NCBI RefSeq assembly: GCF_000817815.1
Contig: NZ_JPRD01000042.1
Coordinates: 1 to 64,000, forward strand
DNA from: Vibrio owensii CAIM 1854 = LMG 25443
GTDB lineage: Bacteria; Pseudomonadota; Gammaproteobacteria; Enterobacterales; Vibrionaceae
Length of the DNA stretch: 64,000 nt
Reading direction: 5' to 3'
Of the stretch, positions 1 through 9,081 are shown one piece after another. Position 1 is the stretch's first letter; every line of letters begins with the position of its first letter. The translations under genes and the position numbers were made by a program. Below the pieces are notes generated by a model. The model was not told the DNA's origin. It saw only the letters and a program-made list of their open reading frames with translations, and searched no databases.

Positions 1-1
1 G

Positions 2-673
2 CGGACTGTGAGCGTATTTGGCGATATCGATAATACGAAAGCCAACTCAACCGCCATTATTCGTCAGTTCCAACAAGATGAAGCGCCAAAGCTTATGCAA
101 AAGTATCCTGGTCTTCGCTTTGATTTTGAAGGCGAAGCCAAAGATACCGCTGAAACTGGGGCATCAATGGGTAAAGGCTTCTTGCTTGGTTTGTTTGGCG
201 TGTTTGCGATTCTGAGTTACCAATTCCGCAGTTATTTGGAACCATTCGTCGTCATGCTCGCGATTCCACTCGCCTTTATTGGTGTGGTATGGGGACACAT
301 CCTACTCGGTCACTCATTAAGTATGCCAAGTATGATGGGCTTCGTCTCACTAGCGGGGATTGTGGTGAATGACTCGATTCTGTTAGTTCAGTACATACGC
401 CATCATGTCGATGAAGGGGATAATGTGCACGACTCGGTAGTCAAAGCCAGTCGAGAGCGCTTTAGAGCAGTATTCCTAACATCAATGACCACTGCAGCAG
501 GTTTGCTTCCGCTACTGACTGAAACCAGTTTGCAAGCACAGGTTATTCAACCACTGGTTATCTCTATCGTGTTTGGTATTTTCGCATCCACTCTGCTGGT
601 GTTGTTTATGATCCCTGCCGCGTATGCCATTTTAGCTGACTTCGGCCTAGTCCATAAACACGAAGAAATCTAA
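2..673 (+). CDS. RND efflux permease, C-terminal part (5' end outside window)
   Basis: Only the last 223 residues are present; the reading frame is open to the left edge, so the apparent GTG at position 8 is internal. The protein is the C-terminal half of an AcrB/HAE1-type proton-driven inner-membrane exporter. It shows the last transmembrane block (residues about 50-215), including the repeat-2 signature SLAGIVVNDSILLVQY and the conserved ASRERFRAVFLTSMTT stretch before the final helices. It ends in a short cytoplasmic tail. A hairpin terminator follows 33 bases after the stop. Its substrate cannot be told from this fragment. It is separate from the second RND system at 1.9-6.2 kb, which lies on the other strand. 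Confidence 0.93.
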   Translation, partial: RTVSVFGDIDNTKANSTAIIRQFQQDEAPKLMQKYPGLRFDFEGEAKDTAETGASMGKGFLLGLFGVFAILSYQFRSYLEPFVVMLAIPLAFIGVVWGHILLGHSLSMPSMMGFVSLAGIVVNDSILLVQYIRHHVDEGDNVHDSVVKASRERFRAVFLTSMTTAAGLLPLLTETSLQAQVIQPLVISIVFGIFASTLLVLFMIPAAYAILADFGLVHKHEEI

Positions 674-705
674 AACGACTGATAAGTAAATTTATCAAAA
701 TGAAC

Positions 706-730
706 AAGAGCGGCTTAGGTCGCTCTTTTT
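706..730 (+). terminator. Terminator of the RND permease gene
   Basis: AAGAGCG pairs with CGCTCTT around an 8-base loop and runs into T5. It lies 33 bases after the stop at 673 and closes that transcription unit. Confidence 0.8.
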
Positions 731-990
731 GTTTTCAGTGAAAAGCGTTAAAAACAACACAAAAACTTAACAAATACAGGGTTATTATGTGGCATTAAGT
801 GCAAATATGAACAATTGAGAATGCGGTATGTCGAGCTTTATATAACCAACCCCAATGATCACTATAGGATTTATGATAAGTTTTATTATCAAAAACGACA
901 TTTAGCACAGTATAAATACACACAGACAACACATTCACAATTTGAACTAACGATAATGAAATCATTGATTGAAGAATTAACATTTTAACA

Positions 991-1068
991 ATGATTACAA
1001 CAATGTTAACTTTAGCCTCGTTGGTCGCACTGGTGGTAAGCCTCTCACCAAGCCTATTGTCAGTATGA
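991..1068 (+). CDS. Candidate 25-residue hydrophobic peptide
   Basis: The ATG at 991 opens a 25-codon frame starting MITTMLTLASLVALVV and ending at TGA 1066-1068. The peptide is almost entirely hydrophobic or small residues, with no charged residue, and could form one membrane helix, in the size range of type I toxins and other small membrane proteins. Two bases upstream ends another mini-ORF (956-988, MKSLIEELTF), so the two could be translationally coupled. No good ribosome binding site is visible for either, which lowers confidence. It sits in the independently terminated unit ending at 1156. It could be chance. Confidence 0.25.
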   Translation: MITTMLTLASLVALVVSLSPSLLSV

Positions 1069-1125
1069 TATGGACGTTCGACCATCTCCAAAATGAATAG
1101 ACACCCAATTTGGTGCCCTTTTTTC

Positions 1126-1156
1126 GCCCGTGAAGGTATTCTTCGCGGGCTTTTTT
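1126..1156 (+). terminator. Strong terminator of the orphan small transcript
   Basis: GCCCGTGAAG pairs with CTTCGCGGGC (one G-U wobble) around GTATT and is followed by T6. Only the plus orientation has the T tract. Confidence 0.85.
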
Positions 1157-1220
1157 CTATCTGCCGTATTTCTCCTACTCAATCCCCAGTTTTAGCGCCC
1201 CCTCCTCAATCAACAGGCAT

Positions 1221-1248
1221 AAAAAAGCCAACCCATTAATAGGTTGGC
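1221..1248 (-). terminator. Terminator downstream of the small secreted protein gene
   Basis: GCCAACC/GGTTGGC stem with an A6 run at 1221-1226, a T tract on the minus strand. It lies about 110 bases past the stop of the minus-strand gene at 1361-1627. Confidence 0.7.
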
Positions 1249-1360
1249 AAATAGAGCAACAAGGTTGACGCTGACTGCTCACTAACGTCGTGCTTGTATC
1301 GGATGCACTCTGGTTAATCACTCGTCCTTGTGACTAACACGGAATCTTTGTCGTCAGAGG

Positions 1361-1627
1361 TTATGACTTGGTTGCCTCTGTCTTCTGGCATTTGATCTTT
1401 ACCAGTTGAGCTTGTTGTTCTTTGATGTGTTTAACAATGCGTTCATCGCGTTCATCAATAGCGTCCATGTTCATTTGTTGGATGTCCGCAACCGCCTCAT
1501 GCTTCATTGTTGTAAATTCTTGACGTAAATCCGCACTCCACTCTTCTTTGTCTAGAGTGTTAGCAGCAGCGATTGGTGATGACATTACAGCAATAAGACC
1601 TAGAGTAGATAGAAATACGCTTTGCAT
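1361..1627 (-). CDS. Small secreted hypothetical protein (88 aa)
   Basis: I chose the ATG at 1627 because AAGGAG stands just upstream; an upstream in-frame start would put 16 polar residues before the signal sequence. The protein begins with a typical Sec signal peptide (MQSVFLSTLGLIAVMSSPIA, cleavage after about residue 22). It continues as a highly charged, probably helical mature part rich in Glu, Lys and Gln, with a single Cys near the C-terminus. I do not recognise a family. It is monocistronic with its own terminator. A periplasmic location is likely; the function is unknown. Confidence 0.7.
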   Translation of the reverse strand: MQSVFLSTLGLIAVMSSPIAAANTLDKEEWSADLRQEFTTMKHEAVADIQQMNMDAIDERDERIVKHIKEQQAQLVKIKCQKTEATKS

Positions 1628-1861
1628 AATAAGCTCCTTAGGGATTAGCAGTTCATTGGGTTGCACTCTATACATTGCACATAGGATGCCAACTTTTTAA
1701 ACCTTTAATATCAACAACTTAAACAAAAGTTTATTTTTCTACCATCTGCTCAATGGCGAATTTCACACACACAGTGTTAAATTAACCAACGATATTTATG
1801 AATATTTAACCATTCATCCAGCTTATAGTATAGATGGTCCATTTCAGTTCGCTTAAGGCAC

Positions 1862-1887
1862 AAAAAAAGCAGCCCGAAGGCTGCTTT
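1862..1887 (-). terminator. Terminator of the RND operon
   Basis: On the minus strand AAAGCAGCC, a TTCG loop and GGCTGCTTT run into a T7 tract. It lies about 20 bases after the permease stop. Confidence 0.9.
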
Positions 1888-1908
1888 AGATTTTCGTTTT
1901 AGGTGAAA

Positions 1909-4900
1909 CTAGCTTTGCGTGCTTTCGTTGCCGACAGTGTTTGATGACTGTGATTTGAACTTACCTATCAAACGACCAAAGAATCGTTTAACAATGCGGA
2001 AGATGTTTTTAATATCCTCGAGCATCAGGTACAGACAAGGCACCAGAATCAAGGTAAGGACAGTTGCAAACAGAACGGCAAAACCAAGCGCGACCGCCAT
2101 CGGGATAACAAAACGCGCCTGCAAGCTGGTTTCAAACATGATAGGAAGTACACCAGCGAAGGTGGTAATAGACGTCAGCGTGATCGCTCGAAAACGAGCA
2201 CAGCCAGCCTCAACAACCGCTTGCTTAATGCTCATGCCTTTTTCTCGCACTTGGTTAACGTAATCTGTCATCACCAAGGAGTCATTGATAACCACACCCG
2301 CTGCCGCAATTAAACCAAACGTCGACATCATGCTGATGTCCATATCCAGCCAGAAGTGTCCCCAAATCGCACCCGTTAAGCTAAACGGAATTACCGACAT
2401 GACGATAAGCGGTTGGGTGTAGCTCTTAAGCGGCACGGCCAGCAAGATGTATACGATGATCATGCCTGCAATAAAGAACATGATTTGCTCGTTACGCTGT
2501 GCTGCTTGCTCTTCGATGTCACCACCCAATTCCGTTTTCACACTTGGGAAGGCTTGCTTCATGTCCGGTAAGATGTTGTCGTCGATAACTTTCACGACTT
2601 CTTGAGGTTCAACTAACTCTTCATCTATAGAGCCATAGACATAAACGGTTTGATAACCGCCTTCACGTCGAATGGTACTCACACCCGGTTGCTCGTTGAT
2701 CTTCACCACATCACCAAGCATGACCTTTTTGCCTGCTGGTGTGGTAATCACAGCGTAACGCAGTGATGAGAAGGCTTCACGCGTCAGTTGCGGGTAACGC
2801 ACCATAACCTTAATTTCTTCGCCATCACGGATAATGCGCTGCGCTTCACCACCGTAGAAACTGCCACCCACTTGCTCTGCTATCATGGTAAGATCCAAGC
2901 CCAAATCATAAGCAACAGGGGCAAGTGATAGCAGTACCTCTTTACTACCAGAATCGATAGACGAAGAAATATCGTACAGACCTTCTTCTTGCTGAAGTCG
3001 GCCAATCAGGTAGCGCCCTGCTTCGTTTAGCTCGTTAATGTCCGAACCAAACAGCAAGTAACCAAACTCGTCGCGGTCACCGCTACCTGCACTTTGCTCG
3101 CGGATCTTAAAGCTCTTCATGCCCGGAATAACTGGCATTGCCTCACGCCAGCGACGTGCAAGTTCAAAGGTATTGAATGGACGCAGTTCTTCATCCACAA
3201 GCGGCACAAGAATACGACCTTCAGTACGGCTGCGGTTGTAAGAAAGCACATCCCGAATCATCCCCTGACCATGCTCATCAATGATCTGGTTTTCGATTTT
3301 CTGCATCACGCCTTCAATGGTTTTTAACGCATTGATGGTTTGCTCGCTCGATACCGTGTCATTCATCTCAATCGTAATCGCCGGATAATCCGTTGGAACT
3401 TTTGGATTTGGAATCACACGAACATAGTTCGAGCTAACTAAAGCAGCACTAATCAGTAACAGACCACAGAAGAAGGCAAACACGGTCCAACGCCAATGAG
3501 TACAAGCCTTAACGAAGCTGCGGTAAGGACCATTAACAAAGCCGAAGAAGCGCTTGTTGAAATTATCGCGCCAACCACCCGCTTTGATTGGTGTAAAGTT
3601 GGTGTGTGCTAAGTGAGCTGGCAAGATCAGCTTAGATTCAATCAAGCTAAAGATAAGACACAGGATCACCACACCCGCAATACCGTAGAAGAAGGCACTA
3701 TCAATCCCACTTGAGAGTAGGAATGGGGCAAACACCGCTATCGTGGTTAACACACCAAAGGTCGCCGGAGTCGCGACACGCTTAACTCCCGTCACAACGT
3801 TCTCAACACCACCACCCTTCTCTTCGATCTCACTGTAGGCACTTTCCCCGGTTACGATGGCGTCATCCACCACGATACCGAGCACCATGATAAAGGCGAA
3901 TAAAGACACAATATTCACGGTGATACCCAGCATTGGCATCATCATTACAGCGCCCAAGAAGCACACTGGTAGTCCCAACATTACCCACATTGCTAAGCGG
4001 AAACGAAGGAATACTGAGAGCATGATGGCCACCAACGCGGCACCTTGAAGAAGGTTTTTCAGCATCATGTCGAGACGACCATTTAGGTAGTAGGTCATAT
4101 CGACGAGAACTTTCAGTTGAATGTCGTCAGGTAAGGTTTTGTTCTTTGCTTCGATGTAGTTACGAACGGATTCTGCAACTGGGATGATGTTTTGATCACG
4201 CGTGGCTTGAACCGCCATGTAGATCGCGTTTTGACCCGAGTATTCGAAGTAACGATCTTCCTCAGTAAAGCCATCTTTAATCGTTGCGATGTCTTGTAGC
4301 AGAACTTTTGCACCGTTTGCGCCAAGCTTAACTGGAATATTGCGGAACTCATCACCACGGTAGTATTGGTTCTCAATACGTACTGCGATCATGCCTGCGT
4401 TGGTTTTTACTTCACCTGCAGAAAAGTTCGCTGAGTAACGACGAATCGCGTTACTCACATCACTTAACGTTAAGTCATATTTACGAAGAATCAGCGGATC
4501 AACTTCTATAGCAATCTCTTCTTCTGGTGCATTGAGATCCACCAGCATGACATTTTTCAGTTGCAGTAACTCGTCTTCGACTTGTTTAGCGATAGGTTTG
4601 AGCTCTTCCAGTGGTCTATCGCCCACTAAGCCCATTTCTATCACCTCTTGTCGCCATTCCACCTGATAAACGTTGATGGGTTCCATGCCTGCCGGCAAAT
4701 TGGATAAGGTATCTACCCGTTGCTTTACATCGTCCAATACGCGTTTGATGTCAGCATTCACATCCACTTCTATCGATACGTAAGCGCTGCCTCGAGAAGC
4801 TCGTGCCACGGTCTTTTTGATGCCAGTGACGTCTTTGATCGATTCTTCGACTTTAACCAAGATACTCTCTTCAATCTCTTGCGGAGAAGCACCAGGATAA

Positions 4901-5067
4901 GCCGCTCGAATGTTGATGTAGTTAACTTCAACGTTCGGGAACATTTGTCGTTGAATGAACATAAAGCTCACGATACCCATCACGATGATGAACACCATCA
5001 TCAGGTTCGCGGCGACAGAGTTATTAGCAAAATAGGCAATGATGCCCTTTTGTTGATTCTCTTCCAT
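1909..5067 (-). CDS. RND multidrug efflux permease (1052 aa)
   Basis: A full-length AcrB/MexB-superfamily inner-membrane proton antiporter that would form a trimer with the fusion protein encoded 13 bases upstream. It has the expected N-terminal transmembrane helix (NSVAANLMMVFIIVMGIVSF), the PN1/PC1 porter regions, and TM4 with GIVVDDAIV near residue 400. The adjacent Asp pair there is the proton relay. The second half repeats the plan, with AAAGVVINDSLVMTDYV and ARFRAITLTSITTFAG in the C-terminal block. Length is normal. No outer-membrane channel gene is adjacent, so it probably borrows a TolC-type protein. Several such pumps (Vme series) occur in Vibrio; I cannot say which this is, nor its substrates. 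Confidence 0.95.
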   Translation of the reverse strand: MEENQQKGIIAYFANNSVAANLMMVFIIVMGIVSFMFIQRQMFPNVEVNYINIRAAYPGASPQEIEESILVKVEESIKDVTGIKKTVARASRGSAYVSIEVDVNADIKRVLDDVKQRVDTLSNLPAGMEPINVYQVEWRQEVIEMGLVGDRPLEELKPIAKQVEDELLQLKNVMLVDLNAPEEEIAIEVDPLILRKYDLTLSDVSNAIRRYSANFSAGEVKTNAGMIAVRIENQYYRGDEFRNIPVKLGANGAKVLLQDIATIKDGFTEEDRYFEYSGQNAIYMAVQATRDQNIIPVAESVRNYIEAKNKTLPDDIQLKVLVDMTYYLNGRLDMMLKNLLQGAALVAIMLSVFLRFRLAMWVMLGLPVCFLGAVMMMPMLGITVNIVSLFAFIMVLGIVVDDAIVTGESAYSEIEEKGGGVENVVTGVKRVATPATFGVLTTIAVFAPFLLSSGIDSAFFYGIAGVVILCLIFSLIESKLILPAHLAHTNFTPIKAGGWRDNFNKRFFGFVNGPYRSFVKACTHWRWTVFAFFCGLLLISAALVSSNYVRVIPNPKVPTDYPAITIEMNDTVSSEQTINALKTIEGVMQKIENQIIDEHGQGMIRDVLSYNRSRTEGRILVPLVDEELRPFNTFELARRWREAMPVIPGMKSFKIREQSAGSGDRDEFGYLLFGSDINELNEAGRYLIGRLQQEEGLYDISSSIDSGSKEVLLSLAPVAYDLGLDLTMIAEQVGGSFYGGEAQRIIRDGEEIKVMVRYPQLTREAFSSLRYAVITTPAGKKVMLGDVVKINEQPGVSTIRREGGYQTVYVYGSIDEELVEPQEVVKVIDDNILPDMKQAFPSVKTELGGDIEEQAAQRNEQIMFFIAGMIIVYILLAVPLKSYTQPLIVMSVIPFSLTGAIWGHFWLDMDISMMSTFGLIAAAGVVINDSLVMTDYVNQVREKGMSIKQAVVEAGCARFRAITLTSITTFAGVLPIMFETSLQARFVIPMAVALGFAVLFATVLTLILVPCLYLMLEDIKNIFRIVKRFFGRLIGKFKSQSSNTVGNESTQS

Positions 5068-5080
5068 GATTGACTCCTAC

Positions 5081-6241
5081 TTACTGTACGACGGTTTCGG
5101 AGTCGTCATTCTTTTTTGCGACTTGGACAGCCATGCCTTTTTGCGGGTACTCAGGTAACGTCAGAACCAACTTGTCTGATTGCTCAAGACCTTCTCCCAC
5201 AAGTAGGAACTCACCTTCTGCACGAAGTACGTTGACCGTTCTAGGTTGCAGTTCGTTTTCGCCATTCACGACCCAAACGGTGCGGTTCTTTACTAGCTCC
5301 TGAGGGAGACGATAAATGTGCTTGAGCTCTTTACCGGTAAAGCTCACTTCAACGTATGAACCAAACTTAATCGGTGGCTGATTGTTGTCTAGACCATATG
5401 GGTCACGAACTTGAATCACCATATTGATCATGCGCGTCGCGCTGTCGATCATGCCGAGATCGCGAACAACTTTGCCTTCACGAGTCGTCGATAGAATGCC
5501 TTGTTGCGTTACAGTCGCACGTAGTTCTTTCAAAGATTCAGGAAGGAATGCACTATCAAAACCAGCGATAGGAACGTGGATCTCCGCCACTTCGATATTA
5601 TTCAAGGTTGCAACGCGAGAGCCGGAAGAGACAAACTGCCCCACACCGATATCACGCTCAACAACAAGTGCATCGTATGGCGCAATCACTTTACAGTTTT
5701 CTAGATCGCGGTTAGCTCGCTTCAACGCAGCTTGTGCAGACTTAACTTGCGCCTGAGCACTCAAGACATGCGGCTTGCGTAAGTAAAGATCTGTGACTTG
5801 TTTGTCGCTTAACTTTTTCGCTTGGCGTTTTGCGACTTCCGCTTTGGCTTGTTCCTCGATCAAAGCAGCACGTGCACTTGCCAAGCCCGCTTCAGCTTGT
5901 AGAACAGCCGCTTCGTAGTTATCACTTTCAATCGTGAACAACACTTCACCACGCTTTACGATTCCACCCGTCACAAAATTTGGGTGCCAACTGATCACTT
6001 CGCCGCTAACTTGAGCTGCTAGATGCGTTTTTTCAAATGGACGCATTTCACCATGGCTGGTGATAACAACTTTATGATCGGTAGGAAAAAGTGAAGAGGT
6101 TTGTACTGTGGGTTCAGTAACGGTGTCTTTGATTGACTCTTTTTCGGGCGCAGTAGCGGCAATCGCGGCATAACCCGCATAAGAACCACCAACCACGACG
6201 AAGGGTAAAAGCCAACGTAATACTGGTTTTGCTAACATCAA
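5081..6241 (-). CDS. RND efflux membrane-fusion (periplasmic adaptor) protein
   Basis: A 386-residue HlyD/AcrA-type adaptor, first gene of a two-gene operon with the RND permease. An N-terminal membrane anchor or signal (residues about 8-30) is followed by the split lipoyl domain (EVISWHPNFVTGGIVKRGEVLF and CKVIAPYDALVVERDIGVGQFV) around an alanine- and lysine-rich alpha-hairpin (about 115-175). The beta-barrel and membrane-proximal domains come after. No lipobox cysteine is visible, so it is probably anchored by the N-terminal helix. It would bridge the permease and an outer-membrane channel. Confidence 0.93.
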   Translation of the reverse strand: MMLAKPVLRWLLPFVVVGGSYAGYAAIAATAPEKESIKDTVTEPTVQTSSLFPTDHKVVITSHGEMRPFEKTHLAAQVSGEVISWHPNFVTGGIVKRGEVLFTIESDNYEAAVLQAEAGLASARAALIEEQAKAEVAKRQAKKLSDKQVTDLYLRKPHVLSAQAQVKSAQAALKRANRDLENCKVIAPYDALVVERDIGVGQFVSSGSRVATLNNIEVAEIHVPIAGFDSAFLPESLKELRATVTQQGILSTTREGKVVRDLGMIDSATRMINMVIQVRDPYGLDNNQPPIKFGSYVEVSFTGKELKHIYRLPQELVKNRTVWVVNGENELQPRTVNVLRAEGEFLLVGEGLEQSDKLVLTLPEYPQKGMAVQVAKKNDDSETVVQ

Positions 6242-6827
6242 AAATCCTTTTTTATTTTTGTATTCTCCTGTTCATCCCCGTCAGGCCTTCGCCTTAGAGC
6301 TGAATTAACAAACGGAACTTTCGATAACCCAATCTCCTACTCTCCGTGGACAAACAGTGAGTGTTTGCATCTGAAATAGACAACTTTATAAGAGCGCCGT
6401 GCTTCTGCTGTGTTTCGCGATTATCAACCACAAAAGAACTATCCATGGCAAGTTAATAAAATTAACAAAAACTTAACCATCTCCGCAAGTTACGACCTCT
6501 CACGCTCACTGTTTATACGCAATCGTCATGCCAAACGTTTACTCTTTAAATATCAATAAGTTAGGTTAAATTGGTAATTTCTCTCAGTGCAGTGTTGGTA
6601 ATTACCACCAAATATTAGTGATATTGACCATTTCTGAGTAAAACATAAGTAAAAAACATGATATTGTCCGCCCGAATAATATGCTTTCCAAAAACCATAT
6701 CGAGTCATTCAGATTCGGTTGCTTTATTGAGAAATCTGCGACTTGGCTACAATCACTCGCGTTACCCAGATTTAAAGCTTGATATATAATCAAAGAGTTA
6801 CGTTGTGTATTAACAAGGAAGTGTGCA
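6242..6827. promoter_or_regulatory. Divergent intergenic region, RND operon / PLD lipoprotein
   Basis: There is no convincing gene in these 586 bases. A perfect 12-base palindrome TGGTAATTACCA lies at 6596-6607 and could be an operator. A TATAAT at 6785-6790 with a weak -35 suits the phospholipase-like gene and would give a 5' leader of about 30 bases. A short open frame on the minus strand here has no ribosome site and looks spurious. Confidence 0.45.
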
Positions 6828-8345
6828 TTGCTACGTTCTCTCTCTAAAGCCTTACTCGGTTCAATGCTTGTACTTGTCTCGGCTTGTTCCTCAATTCAGC
6901 CAAGAGATCCAAGTGAGAAATCCACCAGTTTTCAGTTCGGATATCAAAGCGACTCATCGTTGGCAGAGTTCTTTGAAAGTTACGACAAAGACTCTAACTC
7001 AGACACTGGCTTTTACCCTCTCAATCAGGGAAGCGACGCACTATTAGCTCGAATCGCACTGATTGAATCTGCCGAAAAAAGCCTAGATTTGCAGTACTAC
7101 ATCTATCGCAGTGACGAGACCAGTCAACTAATGACTTGGCGTTTGTATGAAGCAGCACAACGTGGCGTACGCGTTCGCCTACTTCTAGATGACATGCAAA
7201 AGCGAAATGATGCAGGAATGGCAGAGTTGAACGCTCACCCAAACATCGAAATCCGACTGTTTAACCCGCACCAATATCGAGATGCACGTGTATTTGCACT
7301 GGCAAGTGACTTTGACCGCCTTAATCGTCGCATGCACAACAAAGCTCTGATTTCCGATAGTGTGTCTGCCATTGTCGGCGGCAGAAACATTGGTAATGAA
7401 TACTTCTCTTTCGAGTCCAATGTCGAGTTTGGTGATTTCGATTTGATGCTTTATGGCGAGGCCGTGACACAAACCGCGGACCAGTTCGATTTGTATTGGA
7501 ATAGTCTCTATGCCATCCCAATGGAATGGATTGTGCCTGAGTCTGAAAAAGTGGCAGACGATGCGATTCAAGCGCAGGTGAAAAAGCTCAAATTGGAAGA
7601 GAAGTTTTCTACCGGTCCCTATAACTTCAAAGAGTTAGACCTATATGAGGAGCTCCAACAAGGCAAACTGAAACTGTATTGGGGACAAGGCCAAGTGTGG
7701 TTCGATTTACCCGACAAAATTGCCACTCAAGAAAGCCAACTGGTTGCGAACTTAGGTGAACTCCTTGAGAGCGTTGAAGATTCTTTTGTTCTAATTTCCC
7801 CTTACTTTGTGCCGACAGAATCCGGAACAAAAGCTCTGACTGATGCGGCAAAACGAGGGATAGATATCACCATCGTGACGAATAGCTTGGCATCAAACGA
7901 TGTATTTGCTGTCCACGGTTGGTACGCCAAGTACCGAGAAGATTTGGTTAAAGCGGGCATTAAACTATGGGAAGTAAAAGCCAGCGCGAAAATCAAAAGC
8001 AAATGGAGCTTAACCGGTAGCAGCCGAGCGAGCCTGCACGCCAAAGCCATGATGATCGATGGGAAAACCTTGTTTGTAGGTTCGATGAACTGGGATCCGC
8101 GTTCGGCTGAGCTCAACACAGAGATGGGCGTAGTTATAGAGCAACCAGAGTACGTGCAAAAACAACAAACCGTTTTGCCAGAGCAGCTGAAAGAAAATGC
8201 CTATCAACTCATCATCAAAGATGGTGATATCGCATGGATTGATCAAGCAACAGGCGAAGAATTTGATTCAGAGCCAGAAGCCAGCGTGTGGAGAAAAATG
8301 GGGGCTTGGTTCTCAGGCATTCTGCCAATCGAGGATCAACTCTAG
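6828..8345 (+). CDS. Phospholipase D-family lipoprotein, cardiolipin synthase C-like
   Basis: The start is a TTG at 6828 preceded by AAGGAAG at the right distance; it gives a lipoprotein signal with lipobox VSAC (Cys20). Two HKD catalytic motifs are visible: HNKALISD followed by GGRN (near residue 170) and HAKAMMIDGKTLFVGSMN (near 405). This is the two-motif plan of phosphatidyltransferase enzymes such as ClsC (YmdC), which make cardiolipin from two phospholipids. At 505 residues the length fits. Placement in the outer or inner membrane leaflet is inferred from the lipobox. A hydrolytic phospholipase D role is the alternative. It appears monocistronic. Confidence 0.88.
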   Translation: MLRSLSKALLGSMLVLVSACSSIQPRDPSEKSTSFQFGYQSDSSLAEFFESYDKDSNSDTGFYPLNQGSDALLARIALIESAEKSLDLQYYIYRSDETSQLMTWRLYEAAQRGVRVRLLLDDMQKRNDAGMAELNAHPNIEIRLFNPHQYRDARVFALASDFDRLNRRMHNKALISDSVSAIVGGRNIGNEYFSFESNVEFGDFDLMLYGEAVTQTADQFDLYWNSLYAIPMEWIVPESEKVADDAIQAQVKKLKLEEKFSTGPYNFKELDLYEELQQGKLKLYWGQGQVWFDLPDKIATQESQLVANLGELLESVEDSFVLISPYFVPTESGTKALTDAAKRGIDITIVTNSLASNDVFAVHGWYAKYREDLVKAGIKLWEVKASAKIKSKWSLTGSSRASLHAKAMMIDGKTLFVGSMNWDPRSAELNTEMGVVIEQPEYVQKQQTVLPEQLKENAYQLIIKDGDIAWIDQATGEEFDSEPEASVWRKMGAWFSGILPIEDQL

Positions 8346-8380
8346 CTTCCCTGCGAGGATAAAATCAACAAATCTAAATC

Positions 8381-8412
8381 AAAACGCTATTCAACACTGA
8401 GTAGCGTTTTTT
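8381..8412 (+). terminator. Terminator after the PLD lipoprotein gene
   Basis: AAAACGCTA pairs with TAGCGTTTT around a 12-base loop, followed by Ts. It lies just ahead of the next gene's ribosome site. Confidence 0.75.
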
Positions 8413-8433
8413 ACACATAAGAAAGGAATCGCA

Positions 8434-9021
8434 ATGTCAGTAACATGGAACGATTACTATCAAAAGGTGGCGAGCCAACCTCACCGACCAAACGTAGAAC
8501 GTGCCGCCAACCTGCTTACGCTCGACAACAAAATAGCCATTGATGCAGGATGCGGTACCGGTCGAGATTCCAACTACCTCCTCAATCAAGGCTTTACCGT
8601 TTACGCGTTTGACACTCATCAAGATGCGGTGGAAACTTGCTTGACGCGTTTCGAAGGCAATCCTAACTTTTCCATATCACAGTCTTGCTTTAGTGACTTT
8701 GATTACCCGCCATGCAGCTTGTTCATTGCCAGTGCGAGTTTGTTCTTTTGCCCTAGCGAGCACTTTGAAAGCGTGTGGCAAAGAATCGACTCAGCCTTAG
8801 TCTCCGGTGGTGTTTTTTGTGGGGATTTACTGGGCGTGAAAGACTCTTGGGTCAAAGCCAAAACGCATCCAGACATAAGTGCATTCACCAAAAAGCAAGT
8901 CGAAGCATTGTTTGAAGGGTATGACATTCTCCACTTCCATGAGCGGGATGAAGATGGCAGCACTGCTCTCGGCAATGCAAAACATTGGCACATGTTCAGC
9001 GTCACTGCGCTCAAACGTTAA
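8434..9021 (+). CDS. Class I SAM-dependent methyltransferase, TehB-like
   Basis: The 195-residue protein carries the SAM-binding motif I AIDAGCGTGRDSNYLL (residues about 34-49) and an acidic end to strand 2 (VYAFDTHQDAV). The motif order matches TehB-type methyltransferases, which volatilise or detoxify tellurite and related compounds, but the true substrate is unknown. AAAGGA precedes the ATG. The stop codon overlaps the first base of a 13-base tandem repeat that separates this gene from the acetyltransferase gene. Confidence 0.8.
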   Translation: MSVTWNDYYQKVASQPHRPNVERAANLLTLDNKIAIDAGCGTGRDSNYLLNQGFTVYAFDTHQDAVETCLTRFEGNPNFSISQSCFSDFDYPPCSLFIASASLFFCPSEHFESVWQRIDSALVSGGVFCGDLLGVKDSWVKAKTHPDISAFTKKQVEALFEGYDILHFHERDEDGSTALGNAKHWHMFSVTALKR

Positions 9022-9069
9022 TTCGTTACTCTTATTCGTTACTCTTATTCGTTACTCTTATTCGTTACT
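9021..9069 (+). repeat. 13-bp tandem repeat, 3.8 copies
   Basis: The unit ATTCGTTACTCTT is repeated without mismatch at 9021-9033, 9034-9046 and 9047-9059, then ATTCGTTACT at 9060-9069. It starts on the last base of the TehB-like stop codon and ends just before the AAAAGGAG ribosome site of the GNAT gene, so copy number sets the spacing between two probably co-transcribed genes. Confidence 0.95.
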
Positions 9070-9081
9070 AAAAGGAGTGTT

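Larger units (their letters stand above)
815..1156 (+). ncRNA. Candidate independent small transcript (sRNA or small mRNA)
   Basis: This is the gene-free stretch between 674 and 1360. A strong plus-strand terminator at 1126-1156 follows the RND gene's own terminator at 706-730 with no large plus-strand gene between them, which implies a separate promoter. A plausible one is TTGAGA (815-820), an 18-base spacer and TATATA (839-844), predicting an RNA of about 300 nt. Inside it are two tiny plus-strand ORFs, 956-988 (10 residues) and 991-1068 (25 residues, hydrophobic). A weaker hairpin with T6 occurs near 1102-1124. The transcript is inferred and the promoter match is modest. Confidence 0.4.

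Noticed and set aside
795..1091. 98-codon minus-strand open frame in the gap after the RND gene
   Set aside because: No ribosome site and low-complexity translation without a recognisable fold. It is antisense to the better-supported plus-strand small transcript.
3094..4376. Open frames opposite or in another frame of the RND permease (3094-3327, 3857-4048, 4113-4376)
   Set aside because: All lie entirely within a full-length, well-conserved RND gene and have no own start signal.
6602..6793. 63-codon minus-strand open frame upstream of the PLD lipoprotein gene
   Set aside because: No ribosome site, no family likeness, and it would cross the plus-strand promoter.
9021..9069. CRISPR-like array at the tandem repeat
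   Set aside because: Units are adjacent with no spacers, 13 bp long, and no cas gene is near. It is a simple tandem repeat.
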